Below, piece by piece: positions 41,963 through 51,328 of a stretch of DNA of 64,000 bases. Position 1 is the first letter of the stretch; each line of letters begins with the position of its first letter. Source of the stretch: a bacterium (GTDB taxonomy: Bacteria > Krumholzibacteriota > Krumholzibacteriia > LZORAL124-64-63); assembly GCA_024223715.1 (NCBI GenBank), contig JAAEOA010000311.1, forward strand, positions 1-64,000, written 5' to 3'. The notes beneath the pieces were generated by a model. The model did not search any database. It was not told the origin of the DNA and saw only the letters and a program-made list of their open reading frames with translations. Position numbers and translations under genes: made by a program.

Positions 41963-43830
41963 ATAACGAATTGCGGGACTCCATCCTTAAGAAAAATTTG
42001 CAGCGCCTGGGAGTTGCCCGGGCCACAATTGACGCTTTGGTCAAGCAACCCCGACCCGATGTCCAGATAAGTGTAGATGCTCACGATCAGCCGTCATTTA
42101 TGCTAAATCAAGAATCTGTTTACCCAAGTGGCAATACATTGCAAATCATTGCGACTGAATCAGCGGGACTGGTGGACAAAAAAAATCCTGCTTTGATTCT
42201 GTTTTTCGGGTTTGGTTTGGGGCTTCATTTTGATTTCATGAGAAAATCAACCAACGCTCCCATAGTGGTTTATGAACCTGACCTGGCCGTGCTGAAGGAA
42301 GTTCTCAGTACGGTTGAAGTGGAGCTGGAGAACACAACTCTAGTTACTAATACGGGCCATTTGACTGACTTGGCACAAAGCATCCTGACTCATAATTCAG
42401 AGGATATGGTTGCTGGTGCTTTGCCACATTGGGTTCAACGATTTCCCGTCGAATTTGAGCAGTTTAAACAAGCCATAAAACAAGCTTCCACAAAAGTGGA
42501 GTTGGATCATCGCACACGTTTGGCTTATTCAGCGGAGTGGATCAACAACATTGCTGAAAATTTGCCCCGTTTGGTTCAAATGCCTCATCAGGAATCGCTG
42601 GGAGAGGCATTTAAGGACAAACCAGCCATTCTTGTGGGTGCTGGTCCTTCTTTGGATGGCAGTCTAGAATATCTCCGAAAAATCAAAGGAAAGGCTTTGA
42701 TTTGTGCTGTTCATACGGCGGTAAAACCGTTGGCCTTGGCCGGAATTTATCCGGACCTGGCGGTGATTATTGAAGGACAGCATTTGGTTCATTATTTTGA
42801 AGGTTTTGACGGTTTGGAAAACATCACACTTTTGCCGGGTGTGCAAACTCATCCGGAGCACCTGGAGTTGGGGTTCCGGGCATTTATGTCGGTTGCTTCC
42901 GAAGGAAATGTTGTTTCAGATTGGTTGAAACAGGGATTTGGCATTGAACCGTTGCGCAGCAGTTCCAGTGTCTCAGGCATTTCGTTTTCCTTTTTGCATT
43001 CGTTGGGTTGTAATCCTTTGGTTTTGGTGGGAATGGATTGTGCTCTGACGGGAAACCGCACTCATGCGGGTGGCTCCATTCAGGGCAACATGCGGCTTGG
43101 AGAATCGGTGGAAAATGGACGGATGAAATTTTTTGATGTCGAAGCTGAACACACTGGTGAAATCAATACTCATGAAGTTATTGCCTGGGGCGGGGAAGGA
43201 ACGGTGCTGGCTCGGCCTGTTTACACTACTTATCGAAATTGGTTTGAAGGGGCGTCCCAGACTTGGGCCTCAGATAGAAAATTGATAAATGCCACAGAAG
43301 GCGGGGCTCGAATTCATGGCTTTGATGAAGTGACTTTGGCTGAAGTGTTTAAGGCCTATTGCCAGATGGGGGTTAATCCGGAAGATGCCATAGCTGATAT
43401 CCTGGCTCAGTCCGGGTCTCCTGATCCATTGGTTTTTGCTGACTGCATTGAAAATGAATTGAAGATTATTGAACAGGCTGAAAAGGTTGGTCTTATGGCC
43501 GATCAGTCTGCTGTTCGGGTTTTGTTGAAGTTGAGCAGGAAAGAGCTTTCCACTGTTCAGAAATATCTCGACCAGTTGGCTCATGAGGAAGAAGAATTGC
43601 GTGGCTTGACCCGGCAAACCAGATTGTTGAACACACTTGTGGGAATGAGGGCTCAAGACATTGTGGCTGAAAAGTGTCAAAGTGATGACAGGGTTGTGCT
43701 GACAATGTATTCAGTAAAACAAAGCCAGGCCATTACTGGTTTGGTTGTTGAAGGCTCCAGGGAATTGCTTCAGAAATTCAGGCCGGTGATTCAGGAAATC
43801 CGTAACTCCAGGGAAAAGGGCAAACATTGA
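41959..43830 (+). CDS. Maf / DUF115 (MptE-like) glycosyltransferase
   Basis: In this 623-residue cytosolic protein, residues about 195-480 match the DUF115/MptE-like domain of motility accessory factors: NLPRLVQMP, AILVGAGPSLDGSLEYL, VHTAVKPLALAGIYPDLAVIIE, PLVLVGMDCALTG and AGGSIQG. Such proteins transfer nonulosonic acids onto flagellin or other surface proteins. N- and C-terminal helical regions flank the core, as in the family. No flagellin gene is in the window. The start is TTG, overlapping the cytidylyltransferase stop (TTGA) with GGAGG six bases upstream; its own stop overlaps the radical SAM start in the same way. Confidence 0.86.
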   Translation: MNNELRDSILKKNLQRLGVARATIDALVKQPRPDVQISVDAHDQPSFMLNQESVYPSGNTLQIIATESAGLVDKKNPALILFFGFGLGLHFDFMRKSTNAPIVVYEPDLAVLKEVLSTVEVELENTTLVTNTGHLTDLAQSILTHNSEDMVAGALPHWVQRFPVEFEQFKQAIKQASTKVELDHRTRLAYSAEWINNIAENLPRLVQMPHQESLGEAFKDKPAILVGAGPSLDGSLEYLRKIKGKALICAVHTAVKPLALAGIYPDLAVIIEGQHLVHYFEGFDGLENITLLPGVQTHPEHLELGFRAFMSVASEGNVVSDWLKQGFGIEPLRSSSSVSGISFSFLHSLGCNPLVLVGMDCALTGNRTHAGGSIQGNMRLGESVENGRMKFFDVEAEHTGEINTHEVIAWGGEGTVLARPVYTTYRNWFEGASQTWASDRKLINATEGGARIHGFDEVTLAEVFKAYCQMGVNPEDAIADILAQSGSPDPLVFADCIENELKIIEQAEKVGLMADQSAVRVLLKLSRKELSTVQKYLDQLAHEEEELRGLTRQTRLLNTLVGMRAQDIVAEKCQSDDRVVLTMYSVKQSQAITGLVVEGSRELLQKFRPVIQEIRNSREKGKH

Positions 43831-45626
43831 ATTTTCTGTTTATTGTTCCCCGGGACAAGCATTTTGATATGGTGAGCATCCCTCCTGGTGTTATCTATGT
43901 GGCAACAAATCTAAAAGCTTCAGGTTACTCAGTGACCGGGCTGCACTTGAGCTTTGAAGAGGGCGACGAGCAGGCCATTTCCTCAGCCATCAAAAATAAT
44001 AATATTGATGTGGTTCTGGTGGGTGGATTGTCTTCTCAATATACGGCCATCAAAACCATAATAAAAACTGTCAAAACCCTAAATTCGGGCATTAAGACCG
44101 TCGTTGGCGGCGGCATGGTCACCGCCGAACCGGAATTGGTTATGGCCAATATTGGTGCTGATTTTGGCGTCGTCGGCCAGGGTGAAAACACCGTATGCTG
44201 CTTGGCCGGGGTTCTGGAAACTGGAGCTGATCCTGGTTCGGTTGATGGGCTGATTTATTGGCTGGATGGCCGGTTGAAACACAACCCGCCCCGGGCTGAA
44301 GTTAAAGATTTGGACAGTCTTCCTTTCCCGGATTACAGCATTTTTGATTACCCGCAAATACCCAACATGGTTCAACACGTTTCCGGCCTACCAAAAAAAG
44401 TACTCAGCATTACCGCAAGTCGTTCGTGTCCGTACAATTGCACATTTTGTTATCATCCCAGCGGTTCAAAATACCGGCGTCGCAGCATTGATAATATTTT
44501 CGAAGAAATCGATGAAATGCTTCAGAAGTATGAAATTGATCATGTGTCCATGGTGGATGAATTATTTGCTTCAGGGAAAGGGCGGTTGGAAGAATTTTGT
44601 GACCGGATGAAGCCTTATGATTTGACCTTTGCCTGTCAACTGAGGGTCGATGGGGTTGATGAAGACATGCTAATGCAGCTGAAAGAGGCTGGTTGCATAC
44701 TGATAAGTTATGGCATTGAGAGTGCCGATAATGCCATTTTGAAAAGCATGCGGAAAAATACAACCATTGAACAAACGGAAAAAGCCCTGGAAGCCACCAG
44801 AAAAGCCGGAATTTTCATTCAGGGCTTTTTCATTTTCGGAGATATTGAAGAAACCCAGGCCTCGGTGCAAACCACTTTGAAGTGGTGGTTGAACCATCTT
44901 GAATATGGCATCAATCTGGAAGTAATTGATATTTTCCCAGGCACGTACCTCTATAAATATGCAGTGGAAAGAGGCATTATTGCCAACCGTTTGGAATTTC
45001 TTGAAAAAGGATGCCCGCGCACCAATGTCTCAAAACTTTCTGACGGGGAAATGAACCAGCTTTTGGACAAAGTGATTTATTTGAGTGAAGAATTCCGAGG
45101 GGCAACGGCTGGGACCCGGGTTCAACGTCTTCATAAAAATGGAGCCTGCGATATGGCCGCTCCCTGTTTGCATTGTGGCCATGTAAATCATTTTCCTGAG
45201 GTGTTTTTTGAATTTAAAAACACCAGGAGCTCTGCAGCGGGAAGCTGCGAAAAATGTAAATCCAAAATGAAGATGCCTCCGGCTGATGCTATTTCTCGTT
45301 CCACATATAAGGTTGTATTAGACAAGGCGTTAGATGTTTATTTTGAGAAATGGGCAAACAAACGGATTGTCATTTGGGGAGCCACCGAAAAGACATCATG
45401 TCTGTTGCTGGGTTCACAATGCTTGCGCGACAGTGTGGTGGCTGTGGTGGACCGGGATTTTACATTCAAGGCTGGTCGATTGCTTGATTTATTCGAAATT
45501 CAGGATCCCCAAATACTTCAAAATATGGAGTTTGATGCCTTGGTGATTGGGGCTGCGGGATACGAAGAGGAAATCCTCGATACTTTACATACCATGGGCC
45601 GGAAGTTTGAATTTTTGGATATTTAG
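43827..45626 (+). CDS. B12-binding-type radical SAM protein with C-terminal zinc-ribbon and Rossmann-like domains
   Basis: In this 599-residue protein, residues 1-140 form a cobalamin-binding-like Rossmann domain (IPPGVIYVATNLKASGYSV, VVGGGMVTAEPELVM). A radical SAM core follows with Cys201/205/208 (SCPYNCTFC) and IESADNAILKSMRK. After residue 440 comes a zinc-ribbon-like segment (CLHCGHVNHFPEV, CEKCKSKM) and a terminal Rossmann-like unit IVIWGATEKTSCLLL to the end. It could methylate or rearrange a sugar or lipid in the glycan pathway. The start is TTG, coupled as TTGA to the preceding stop. A hairpin follows the stop. Confidence 0.88.
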   Translation: MNFLFIVPRDKHFDMVSIPPGVIYVATNLKASGYSVTGLHLSFEEGDEQAISSAIKNNNIDVVLVGGLSSQYTAIKTIIKTVKTLNSGIKTVVGGGMVTAEPELVMANIGADFGVVGQGENTVCCLAGVLETGADPGSVDGLIYWLDGRLKHNPPRAEVKDLDSLPFPDYSIFDYPQIPNMVQHVSGLPKKVLSITASRSCPYNCTFCYHPSGSKYRRRSIDNIFEEIDEMLQKYEIDHVSMVDELFASGKGRLEEFCDRMKPYDLTFACQLRVDGVDEDMLMQLKEAGCILISYGIESADNAILKSMRKNTTIEQTEKALEATRKAGIFIQGFFIFGDIEETQASVQTTLKWWLNHLEYGINLEVIDIFPGTYLYKYAVERGIIANRLEFLEKGCPRTNVSKLSDGEMNQLLDKVIYLSEEFRGATAGTRVQRLHKNGACDMAAPCLHCGHVNHFPEVFFEFKNTRSSAAGSCEKCKSKMKMPPADAISRSTYKVVLDKALDVYFEKWANKRIVIWGATEKTSCLLLGSQCLRDSVVAVVDRDFTFKAGRLLDLFEIQDPQILQNMEFDALVIGAAGYEEEILDTLHTMGRKFEFLDI

Positions 45627-45662
45627 GAGGCTTTCGGGAAATCCAGTGCCGAAAACAGCCTC
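45627..45662. terminator. Hairpin between convergent glycan operons
   Basis: GAGGCT/AGCCTC and TTCGG/CCGAA form a stem with a 3-base bulge and an 11-base loop. It fills the 39-base gap between two convergent genes; T-runs are short, so termination strength is uncertain. Confidence 0.45.
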
Positions 45663-45665
45663 TTA

Positions 45666-46979
45666 TCAGGCTAATTGTTCATGAATCCATTGCACAATGT
45701 TCTGACTTTTTTCTTCTACTGAAACGTATTGAAGCTGGTATTTTTCGGTGAGTGTTTTTATATCCTCAGCCAATTGAATTTTCCCTTCAGGTTGAAGCCA
45801 TTGCTCTGCTTCATTCCAGAAGTCCCCTGAGTTTTGAACTACTTTCATGACGTTGGCCGAAAGGGGGATATTCCCTTTTTGGGTCCATTCAGGTTTGGGG
45901 CTGGGAACTAAAAAAGGTGGAGTCCAAACCAGAGTGGGTTTACCAAGCTGAAAGGCATCAAACAATACACTGCTGAAGCCAATACCGCCGACCAGATCCG
46001 AAGCATTCAAAACATCGGGCAGTTGGTCGCCAAAAATACGTGGTGGAGTAAGATTAAATTTTCGGGCCATATTTTCCAGACAGGAAGTGATGTTGGCAAA
46101 GACCTCTGGTCTGGCTTCCGCAGGGTGAAGTTTGATAAGAAACTCCAGGTTGTTTTTGAAGTCATTTTTGGCCAACTCAGCAAACAGAGATTCAAACAAA
46201 TTGATGGTATTGAGTTGGCCCCGGACCAGATTGTTGAGGGAGCGGGCTTCAATCCAACGACCCATCATGCTGATGACTGTTTTGTCGGGATCGATCCCCA
46301 ATTTCAGGCAAGATTCATTTCGCGTTCCAACATTTCCGGCTACGGTGTCCACGGGAGTTCCCAGGCCAAGAAATTTGGTTCCCTGGTCCGGGAAATTCTC
46401 CAGCAATTCTTCGAATAGTTCCACTTCCATGGGTGAATCAAGGTTCACAAATTCAGAAGTGAAAAACATGGGCATATGACCTTTTACTTCCGAAAATTCC
46501 CAGCGAATTTGATTGAAGAAAAACCCGTGCTCCAAATTCATTGTAATAATTCCCAGATCTCTGGCAGCACGGACAATGCTGCGGGCATGGCTGCCATAGT
46601 CGGCACCACTGAGGACCAAATCGATAGGGTGCTTTTTATGTAGCAGTCGAAAGTAAGCCGCTTGTTTCAGAAGTTGGGTCACTTTGGGACGAAGAGAGTT
46701 CTGAGAATCTATCTTGGCCGTTTGAAAACCCAGGGCCTGGATATCGTTCTGAAGGTTCTCCTCAAGGACTTTAACGTTGCGGTCAATGTCATTCTGCAAG
46801 CAATTGTGGTCTTCTCCCATCATGGCGCCGGTGATCTCAAAAGGATTGCTCACCTTAAGGCTGGGATTAGATTTCAACGCATCCAGACCATTGCCAATGA
46901 TGTGAAAATTGTCCGCCAGATGTTTGAATAGAATTTGGCTGCGTTCGGGCATAAGGCCATTGATGTAAATAGTTTTCAC
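45666..46979 (-). CDS. GT-B-fold-like glycan transferase of unknown family
   Basis: This 437-residue cytosolic protein has two Rossmann-like halves. Recognisable parts are DLVLSGADYGSHARSIVRAARDLGI with MNLEHGFFF in the first half. In the second half are VISMMGRWIEARSL, FLIKLHPAEARPEVF and LVGGIGFSSVLFDAFQLGKPTLVW. The HPAE and gGfSSVlfDA patterns recall CDP-glycerol/capsule-type glycosyltransferases and UDP-GlcNAc 2-epimerase-like folds. The start is GTG, overlapping the preceding stop as GTGA, with GGAGG upstream. It is last gene of the long minus-strand glycan unit. Donor and acceptor are unknown. Confidence 0.65.
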   Translation of the reverse strand: MKTIYINGLMPERSQILFKHLADNFHIIGNGLDALKSNPSLKVSNPFEITGAMMGEDHNCLQNDIDRNVKVLEENLQNDIQALGFQTAKIDSQNSLRPKVTQLLKQAAYFRLLHKKHPIDLVLSGADYGSHARSIVRAARDLGIITMNLEHGFFFNQIRWEFSEVKGHMPMFFTSEFVNLDSPMEVELFEELLENFPDQGTKFLGLGTPVDTVAGNVGTRNESCLKLGIDPDKTVISMMGRWIEARSLNNLVRGQLNTINLFESLFAELAKNDFKNNLEFLIKLHPAEARPEVFANITSCLENMARKFNLTPPRIFGDQLPDVLNASDLVGGIGFSSVLFDAFQLGKPTLVWTPPFLVPSPKPEWTQKGNIPLSANVMKVVQNSGDFWNEAEQWLQPEGKIQLAEDIKTLTEKYQLQYVSVEEKSQNIVQWIHEQLA

Positions 46980-47707
46980 TGGGCCGCCTCCGGGTCCTGT
47001 GACTGAGACTTCATTTGTCCCACAAGAATTTCATTGATCAGGAAATGGTACTCCTGGCCCAGATCCAGAATAATCTCCGGGACCTCTTCAGCACCCATAA
47101 GTTTGGGACGCAAATAATCGATGATATCTGCATCGGACTGATTGGTATCCATTTTCAGAAGCTCTGGGTAGTTGTTTTGCAGGCAGGATTTTACTGAATT
47201 ATGGTCCATTAGTATTTGGCCAAAACAATTTGGACAAAGAAAAGAGCGGCAAACCAGCAAACTGACCAGGACCTGAGCTCGAAGTTCATGTTTGCAATGA
47301 GGGCAGGGGCCAGAAAAAATGAATATTGATGGGCCGTTGGCCACCGAGATATCCACTTGGTCAGGTACGAACACACTTTGGTTGTCGTGCCCGTCGGTCA
47401 ACAGTTCAACCAGCCAGACCGGTTGCTTGGGGACAGGAATGTTATTAAGCAAATCACGTCGGTCAAGCATAAGGGCCAACCGCACCAGAGCTTCCGGTTC
47501 CAGACTGTAGGCGGAATTGGCTGCGGCAAAATTTTGGTACAAAGAGCTGGCTGTTTCGGCTTGTCCGGCAAGGATAAGCAAGCGGATGGTCTCGGCCATA
47601 AGCTCATAATCGCCCGGGTTTTTACCCAGAATTTCCCCGGCTTGCTGCATGGCTGGAGTCAATTGGCCTTTCAACCGCAATTCCTTAATGGAAGCAGTAA
47701 TGCTCAC
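46976..47707 (-). CDS. TPR-like/zinc-ribbon protein, unknown function
   Basis: In this 243-residue soluble protein, residues 1-95 look like TPR-type helical pairs (AMQQAGEILGKNPGDYELMAETIRLLILAGQ). Residues about 130-165 contain two Cys pairs (CPHC and CPNC) that form a probable zinc ribbon. The C-terminus is helical and acidic. I know no family with this combination. It is coupled to both neighbours: its GTG start overlaps the stop of the GT2 gene and its stop overlaps the GTG start of the next transferase. This suggests a structural or regulatory partner of glycan enzymes. Confidence 0.7.
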   Translation of the reverse strand: MSITASIKELRLKGQLTPAMQQAGEILGKNPGDYELMAETIRLLILAGQAETASSLYQNFAAANSAYSLEPEALVRLALMLDRRDLLNNIPVPKQPVWLVELLTDGHDNQSVFVPDQVDISVANGPSIFIFSGPCPHCKHELRAQVLVSLLVCRSFLCPNCFGQILMDHNSVKSCLQNNYPELLKMDTNQSDADIIDYLRPKLMGAEEVPEIILDLGQEYHFLINEILVGQMKSQSQDPEAAQ

Positions 47708-48765
47708 AGGTTTTCCCCAGTGGGTTTGAGTTCACCCGGGCCACTTTCAAGAGAAAGGGAACCGGCGGGTAATGGATAAGGAGCTCCCGGTCCGTTGCTT
47801 TGGGGGGCGATTTCAGCCCAGGCGGAGCGAAGGCTTTCACTGGTCCAGTCATCTTTGCCAAGGGCTTCAGCAAGGAATTGATACAACGGACTATCGGTAA
47901 TTTCAAGCCAGAAACTGGCGGCCAGATGCATGTATTGGCGACACAGATCGTGGTCACCCCAGGCCAGGACATCTATTCCATAGGTGTGCAGGCAAATGTA
48001 GGCCAGCCGTTGCATTATTTGCGGATGAAGGTCCATCAGGTGCTTGGCGTTGTCTGGCAAACAGGCATTCAGAACAAAGGTTTTGGTCAAATGAATGGAC
48101 AGAACCAGAGACTTGTCCTGAATCATGCGGGTGGAAGCGCTGAAGGGGTGCTTGCGGTATTGAACCAGCGGTTCCTTTAGGTACCCAACATCCCATTTCA
48201 GGTTCAAAAGGAGCAGGGCGAGACTGTCGGTGAAGTTGTAACCGCCAATGGCCCGCAGGCATTCGGTTCGCATCAGGGTTTGTACCGGGACGGTGTGCCA
48301 GCCCAGCAAATTGACTCTTGCTTCGGACAAGCCGGGAATGATGCCGCTTTCCCGGTAAATCATTTGCGGTTCGCCTTCGTTGCCCTGTCCGTCGATATAC
48401 TGTTTTTCACTGTAAACATAACCCAGGTCAGGGCGATGCTGATACACTTCCAGGCATTTTTCGATGTACGTGGGCGTCAGTCGGTCGTCTGCGTGCAGGA
48501 AGTTTATGTAAGTGCCTTGGGCTTTCTCCAGGCATCGGTTCCAGTTATCGATGGGTATGGAAGTGTGTTGAGTGGGGAAATAAGGCCTCACTCGGGAGTC
48601 CTTGCCGGCCCAGTGCTCAATCACCTGCCGGCTATTGTCTGTGGAGGCATTATCCACTACCACAATTTCAATGTTCCGGTAAGTCTGACTCAGGGCGCTG
48701 GCCAGACTTTCATCCAGATAGTGACCCTGGTTAAAGTTGGGTATGGCAATTGTTACCAGGGGCAT
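47704..48765 (-). CDS. Glycosyltransferase family 2
   Basis: This 353-residue GT-A enzyme has the N-terminal VTIAIPNFNQGHYLDESLASALSQ, IEIVVVDNASTDNS and an INFLHADDRL segment with the metal-binding DxD-type pair. The C-terminal 150 residues are helical. No membrane helix is seen, so it acts on the cytosolic face. GAGAGG precedes the ATG. It sits between a radical SAM gene and a zinc-ribbon gene in the same unit. Confidence 0.9.
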   Translation of the reverse strand: MPLVTIAIPNFNQGHYLDESLASALSQTYRNIEIVVVDNASTDNSRQVIEHWAGKDSRVRPYFPTQHTSIPIDNWNRCLEKAQGTYINFLHADDRLTPTYIEKCLEVYQHRPDLGYVYSEKQYIDGQGNEGEPQMIYRESGIIPGLSEARVNLLGWHTVPVQTLMRTECLRAIGGYNFTDSLALLLLNLKWDVGYLKEPLVQYRKHPFSASTRMIQDKSLVLSIHLTKTFVLNACLPDNAKHLMDLHPQIMQRLAYICLHTYGIDVLAWGDHDLCRQYMHLAASFWLEITDSPLYQFLAEALGKDDWTSESLRSAWAEIAPQSNGPGAPYPLPAGSLSLESGPGELKPTGENL

Positions 48766-48776
48766 GGGTGGCCTCT

Positions 48777-49781
48777 CTAGAATAGGTCCAACAGACGATC
48801 GGCATTGCTGTCCAGTTCATCTTCCATATTGGCTGAAGTATCGGGGGCCGTGCAGTTTTTGCAAATGGGATTTTTCATCCGATTACCTTTTAACTGCATG
48901 CGAAGGAAAGATTTCTGTTTGCCGCCATTCCATATTTCCGTCAAAGGCGTTTGAGTAATATTACCAAGACCTGCGGGATCTGATTCCATACAGCATGGGT
49001 ACACATCGCCATTGGGATAAACTGTCAGGGTGTAGAAACAAATGGGACACACCAGTCTTGGGTCGTGTTCCTGACCCCAGAGGTCGACCAGGGTTTGTTC
49101 CTTAATCATGTCGGTGTAATCAATTTCGTGAAATACGGGCACAATTTTTTCCACAAACATTCGATCACTGATATCGCGGAATAGGTCGTAAAACTTCTCT
49201 TCGTCACCTTCTTCGAGGGCAACATCGGCAATTTTCACGTACACCAGACAGTCTTTTTTGTTTTCGTTGAAGTAGCGGATGTTTTCCACCAGACCATCGA
49301 AATCGATACGGGCACCGCAGACCTCATAATATTTTTCAGCTGTCAGGCCCTGCATGCTGATGCGCAGAGTATCGAGGCCGGCGTCAATAAGGGCACGGCT
49401 GGTTTCGGGTTTGAGCAGGGCGCCGTTGGTAATAAAGGCCAGATTTTCCGCCACATCGAGTTTTTTGAGATGGGCAATCTTTTTGGCCAGCAGTTTGTTG
49501 GTCAAAGGTTCGCCCACGCCATAAAGGAAAAGAGTTTTAATGCGGTCTGGAAAAGCCCTGAGCTGCTCCGCAGCCTCCAGAAAAATTTCCCAGCTCATAA
49601 TTTCCGGGATGAAACCTTTTGCTTTGAGATCGTCTTTGGGTAAAACCTGCACACAGTATTTGCATTTAAAATTGCAAACGGTTGAAACCGAAAGAAACAC
49701 TGAAAAAGGTGTTTTCAGGGGAAGGACTTCTTTTAACTGCACCCGATCCATTCCGTAGCCGGGTTTTATTTCCGAACCCAT
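48777..49781 (-). CDS. Radical SAM / SPASM-domain protein
   Basis: This 334-residue protein has Cys36/40/43 (VCNFKCKYC), which bind the catalytic 4Fe-4S cluster. LFLYGVGEPLTNKLL and FITNGALLKPE are typical of the core. The C-terminal SPASM-type cysteines (CPICFYTLTVYPNGDVYPCC, and CKNC near the end) hold auxiliary clusters. It is clearly paralogous to the C-terminal half of the epimerase-radical SAM fusion in the same unit. No precursor peptide is nearby, so a sugar or lipid-linked substrate is more likely than a RiPP. AGGAG precedes the ATG. Confidence 0.9.
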   Translation of the reverse strand: MGSEIKPGYGMDRVQLKEVLPLKTPFSVFLSVSTVCNFKCKYCVQVLPKDDLKAKGFIPEIMSWEIFLEAAEQLRAFPDRIKTLFLYGVGEPLTNKLLAKKIAHLKKLDVAENLAFITNGALLKPETSRALIDAGLDTLRISMQGLTAEKYYEVCGARIDFDGLVENIRYFNENKKDCLVYVKIADVALEEGDEEKFYDLFRDISDRMFVEKIVPVFHEIDYTDMIKEQTLVDLWGQEHDPRLVCPICFYTLTVYPNGDVYPCCMESDPAGLGNITQTPLTEIWNGGKQKSFLRMQLKGNRMKNPICKNCTAPDTSANMEDELDSNADRLLDLF

Positions 49782-49795
49782 GGGATCTCCTTTGC

Positions 49796-51229
49796 CTAAT
49801 TGGCTTGTTGCTTGCCTTGTTGTAAATCTTTGGCGCGCTGGGAATATATCCTGAATTCCTGGAATTTTTCATGGAATTCATTCAACTCGGACAGTTCCAT
49901 ATTGTATGGCTTGAGGTAAAGCTGGTTAGGGTTGTCCGCGTGCAGTCCCAGATTTCCCTCCCAAAGCCGGTTCAGGTCTACATCGTTGACAAAAAGATTG
50001 TCTTTGACGGCCTGATTGAAAAGCCTTGTTCCCGGGAAAGGAATCAAATTGAATACGTTGTTCATGTCCAGTTTCAATTCCTGAATCATGTTCAGGGTAT
50101 CGTTCATGGTCTGGGTGGTTTCTTCTGGAAAGCCCATAATAAAATAAGCCCTGGTTAGCAGGTTATGGCTTTTGTAAATATCCGTCACCTCAAAAATTTT
50201 CTCCCGATCAAGCCGCTTGCCGATGATCTCGTTTCGCATGTGGTCGTTTCCATGCTCTATGGGCATAATCACATAAACACAACCGGCTTCCACCATAGCG
50301 GCGGCAATTTCCTCGTCAATACTACTAATGATGTATCCGTTGATGCTTTCAAACTGAATTTTCATGTCTCGCTGAACAATTTCATTACAGATGCCAATAA
50401 TATGTTTCTTGTTGAGGGTCAGGTTGTCATCAATGAAACCAAAATAATTCAGGTCGAATTTATCGTATAGCATTTCCATTTCGTCCACAACCAGAGAGGG
50501 GCTGCGCAAACGCAAACCCTTGCCCATTAATGGGTGTATGGAGCAGAAAGAGCAATCGTAAGGACAACTGCGGCTGGTGAGAATGGGCACCGACATTTTG
50601 ATGTCCAGACCCCTCGGGTTGTACCAGGTGCTGTGGTCGGTAAAATAATCGGGCAGGTTGAACAAATCCCAGGCAGGGGTTGCCAGCTGGTCCAGATCTT
50701 TCAGGAATTTTTTCCGGGGTGTGCTGATGGTATCATTTTTATGGTCCACGAAAGTGATACCGGCTATGTGGTTCAAGTTTTTGCTGGGACCGCTTTGCCA
50801 GGCTTCCGAAAGGCCCACGGCCTGGCTTTCACCTTCTCCGAGAACAACCGCATCGATGTCTGGGCAATTGCGAACAATGTCTTCGGCAAAAAGAGTGGGG
50901 TGGATGCCTCCAATGGCAATGGCACGATCCTGTTGATCCTCTTTCAGGGCGGTGGCCAGTTTTCGGACAAAAGGAAAATGCTCGGACAAAAGACAGTTAA
51001 TACCCACCCAACCGGCTTGGCTGTCATGAGCCTGGTCAAGAACCGCTTGAATGTAAAAGGAGTCAGGGTCGACACCCTCATCGGGTTGCAGCATGTTGAG
51101 ATCAAGAATGTTGGGGTCGTGCCCTCCTTGCCGTAAGGCAGCGGCCAGACACAAAAGAGAAAGGGAAGGATGGCGGTCTACTCTTTTTACGTAATCCATG
51201 GTGTAGGCTGAAACGAGTAGGACTTTCAA
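49796..51229 (-). CDS. B12-binding-domain radical SAM protein
   Basis: In this 477-residue protein, residues 1-140 match the cobalamin-binding-like N-domain (SLLCLAAALRQGGHDPNILDL, IAIGGIHPTLFAEDIV, VVLGEGE). The radical SAM core has SCPYDCSFC near residue 195 and PIEHGNDHMRNEIIGKR, with MGFPEETTQ further on. Such enzymes often methylate unactivated carbons or rearrange skeletons. The start is TTG with AAGGAG eight bases upstream. It follows the transferase-methyltransferase fusion after 99 bp, the longest gap but one in this unit. Confidence 0.9.
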   Translation of the reverse strand: MKVLLVSAYTMDYVKRVDRHPSLSLLCLAAALRQGGHDPNILDLNMLQPDEGVDPDSFYIQAVLDQAHDSQAGWVGINCLLSEHFPFVRKLATALKEDQQDRAIAIGGIHPTLFAEDIVRNCPDIDAVVLGEGESQAVGLSEAWQSGPSKNLNHIAGITFVDHKNDTISTPRKKFLKDLDQLATPAWDLFNLPDYFTDHSTWYNPRGLDIKMSVPILTSRSCPYDCSFCSIHPLMGKGLRLRSPSLVVDEMEMLYDKFDLNYFGFIDDNLTLNKKHIIGICNEIVQRDMKIQFESINGYIISSIDEEIAAAMVEAGCVYVIMPIEHGNDHMRNEIIGKRLDREKIFEVTDIYKSHNLLTRAYFIMGFPEETTQTMNDTLNMIQELKLDMNNVFNLIPFPGTRLFNQAVKDNLFVNDVDLNRLWEGNLGLHADNPNQLYLKPYNMELSELNEFHEKFQEFRIYSQRAKDLQQGKQQAN

Positions 51230-51328
51230 ACTCGGAGCTCCTTGAAAGGGTCAGATGTCCCGCTTAATATACATGAGAATAGCCGTCATGGTAAGGGGTT
51301 AAGAGATTTGAAATGGAATCAAACAATT

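Noticed and set aside
48777-51229. RiPP (modified peptide) biosynthesis locus, suggested by SPASM and B12 radical SAM genes
   Set aside because: I found no small precursor-peptide frame with a leader/core pattern nearby, no transporter or protease partner, and all neighbours are glycan enzymes.
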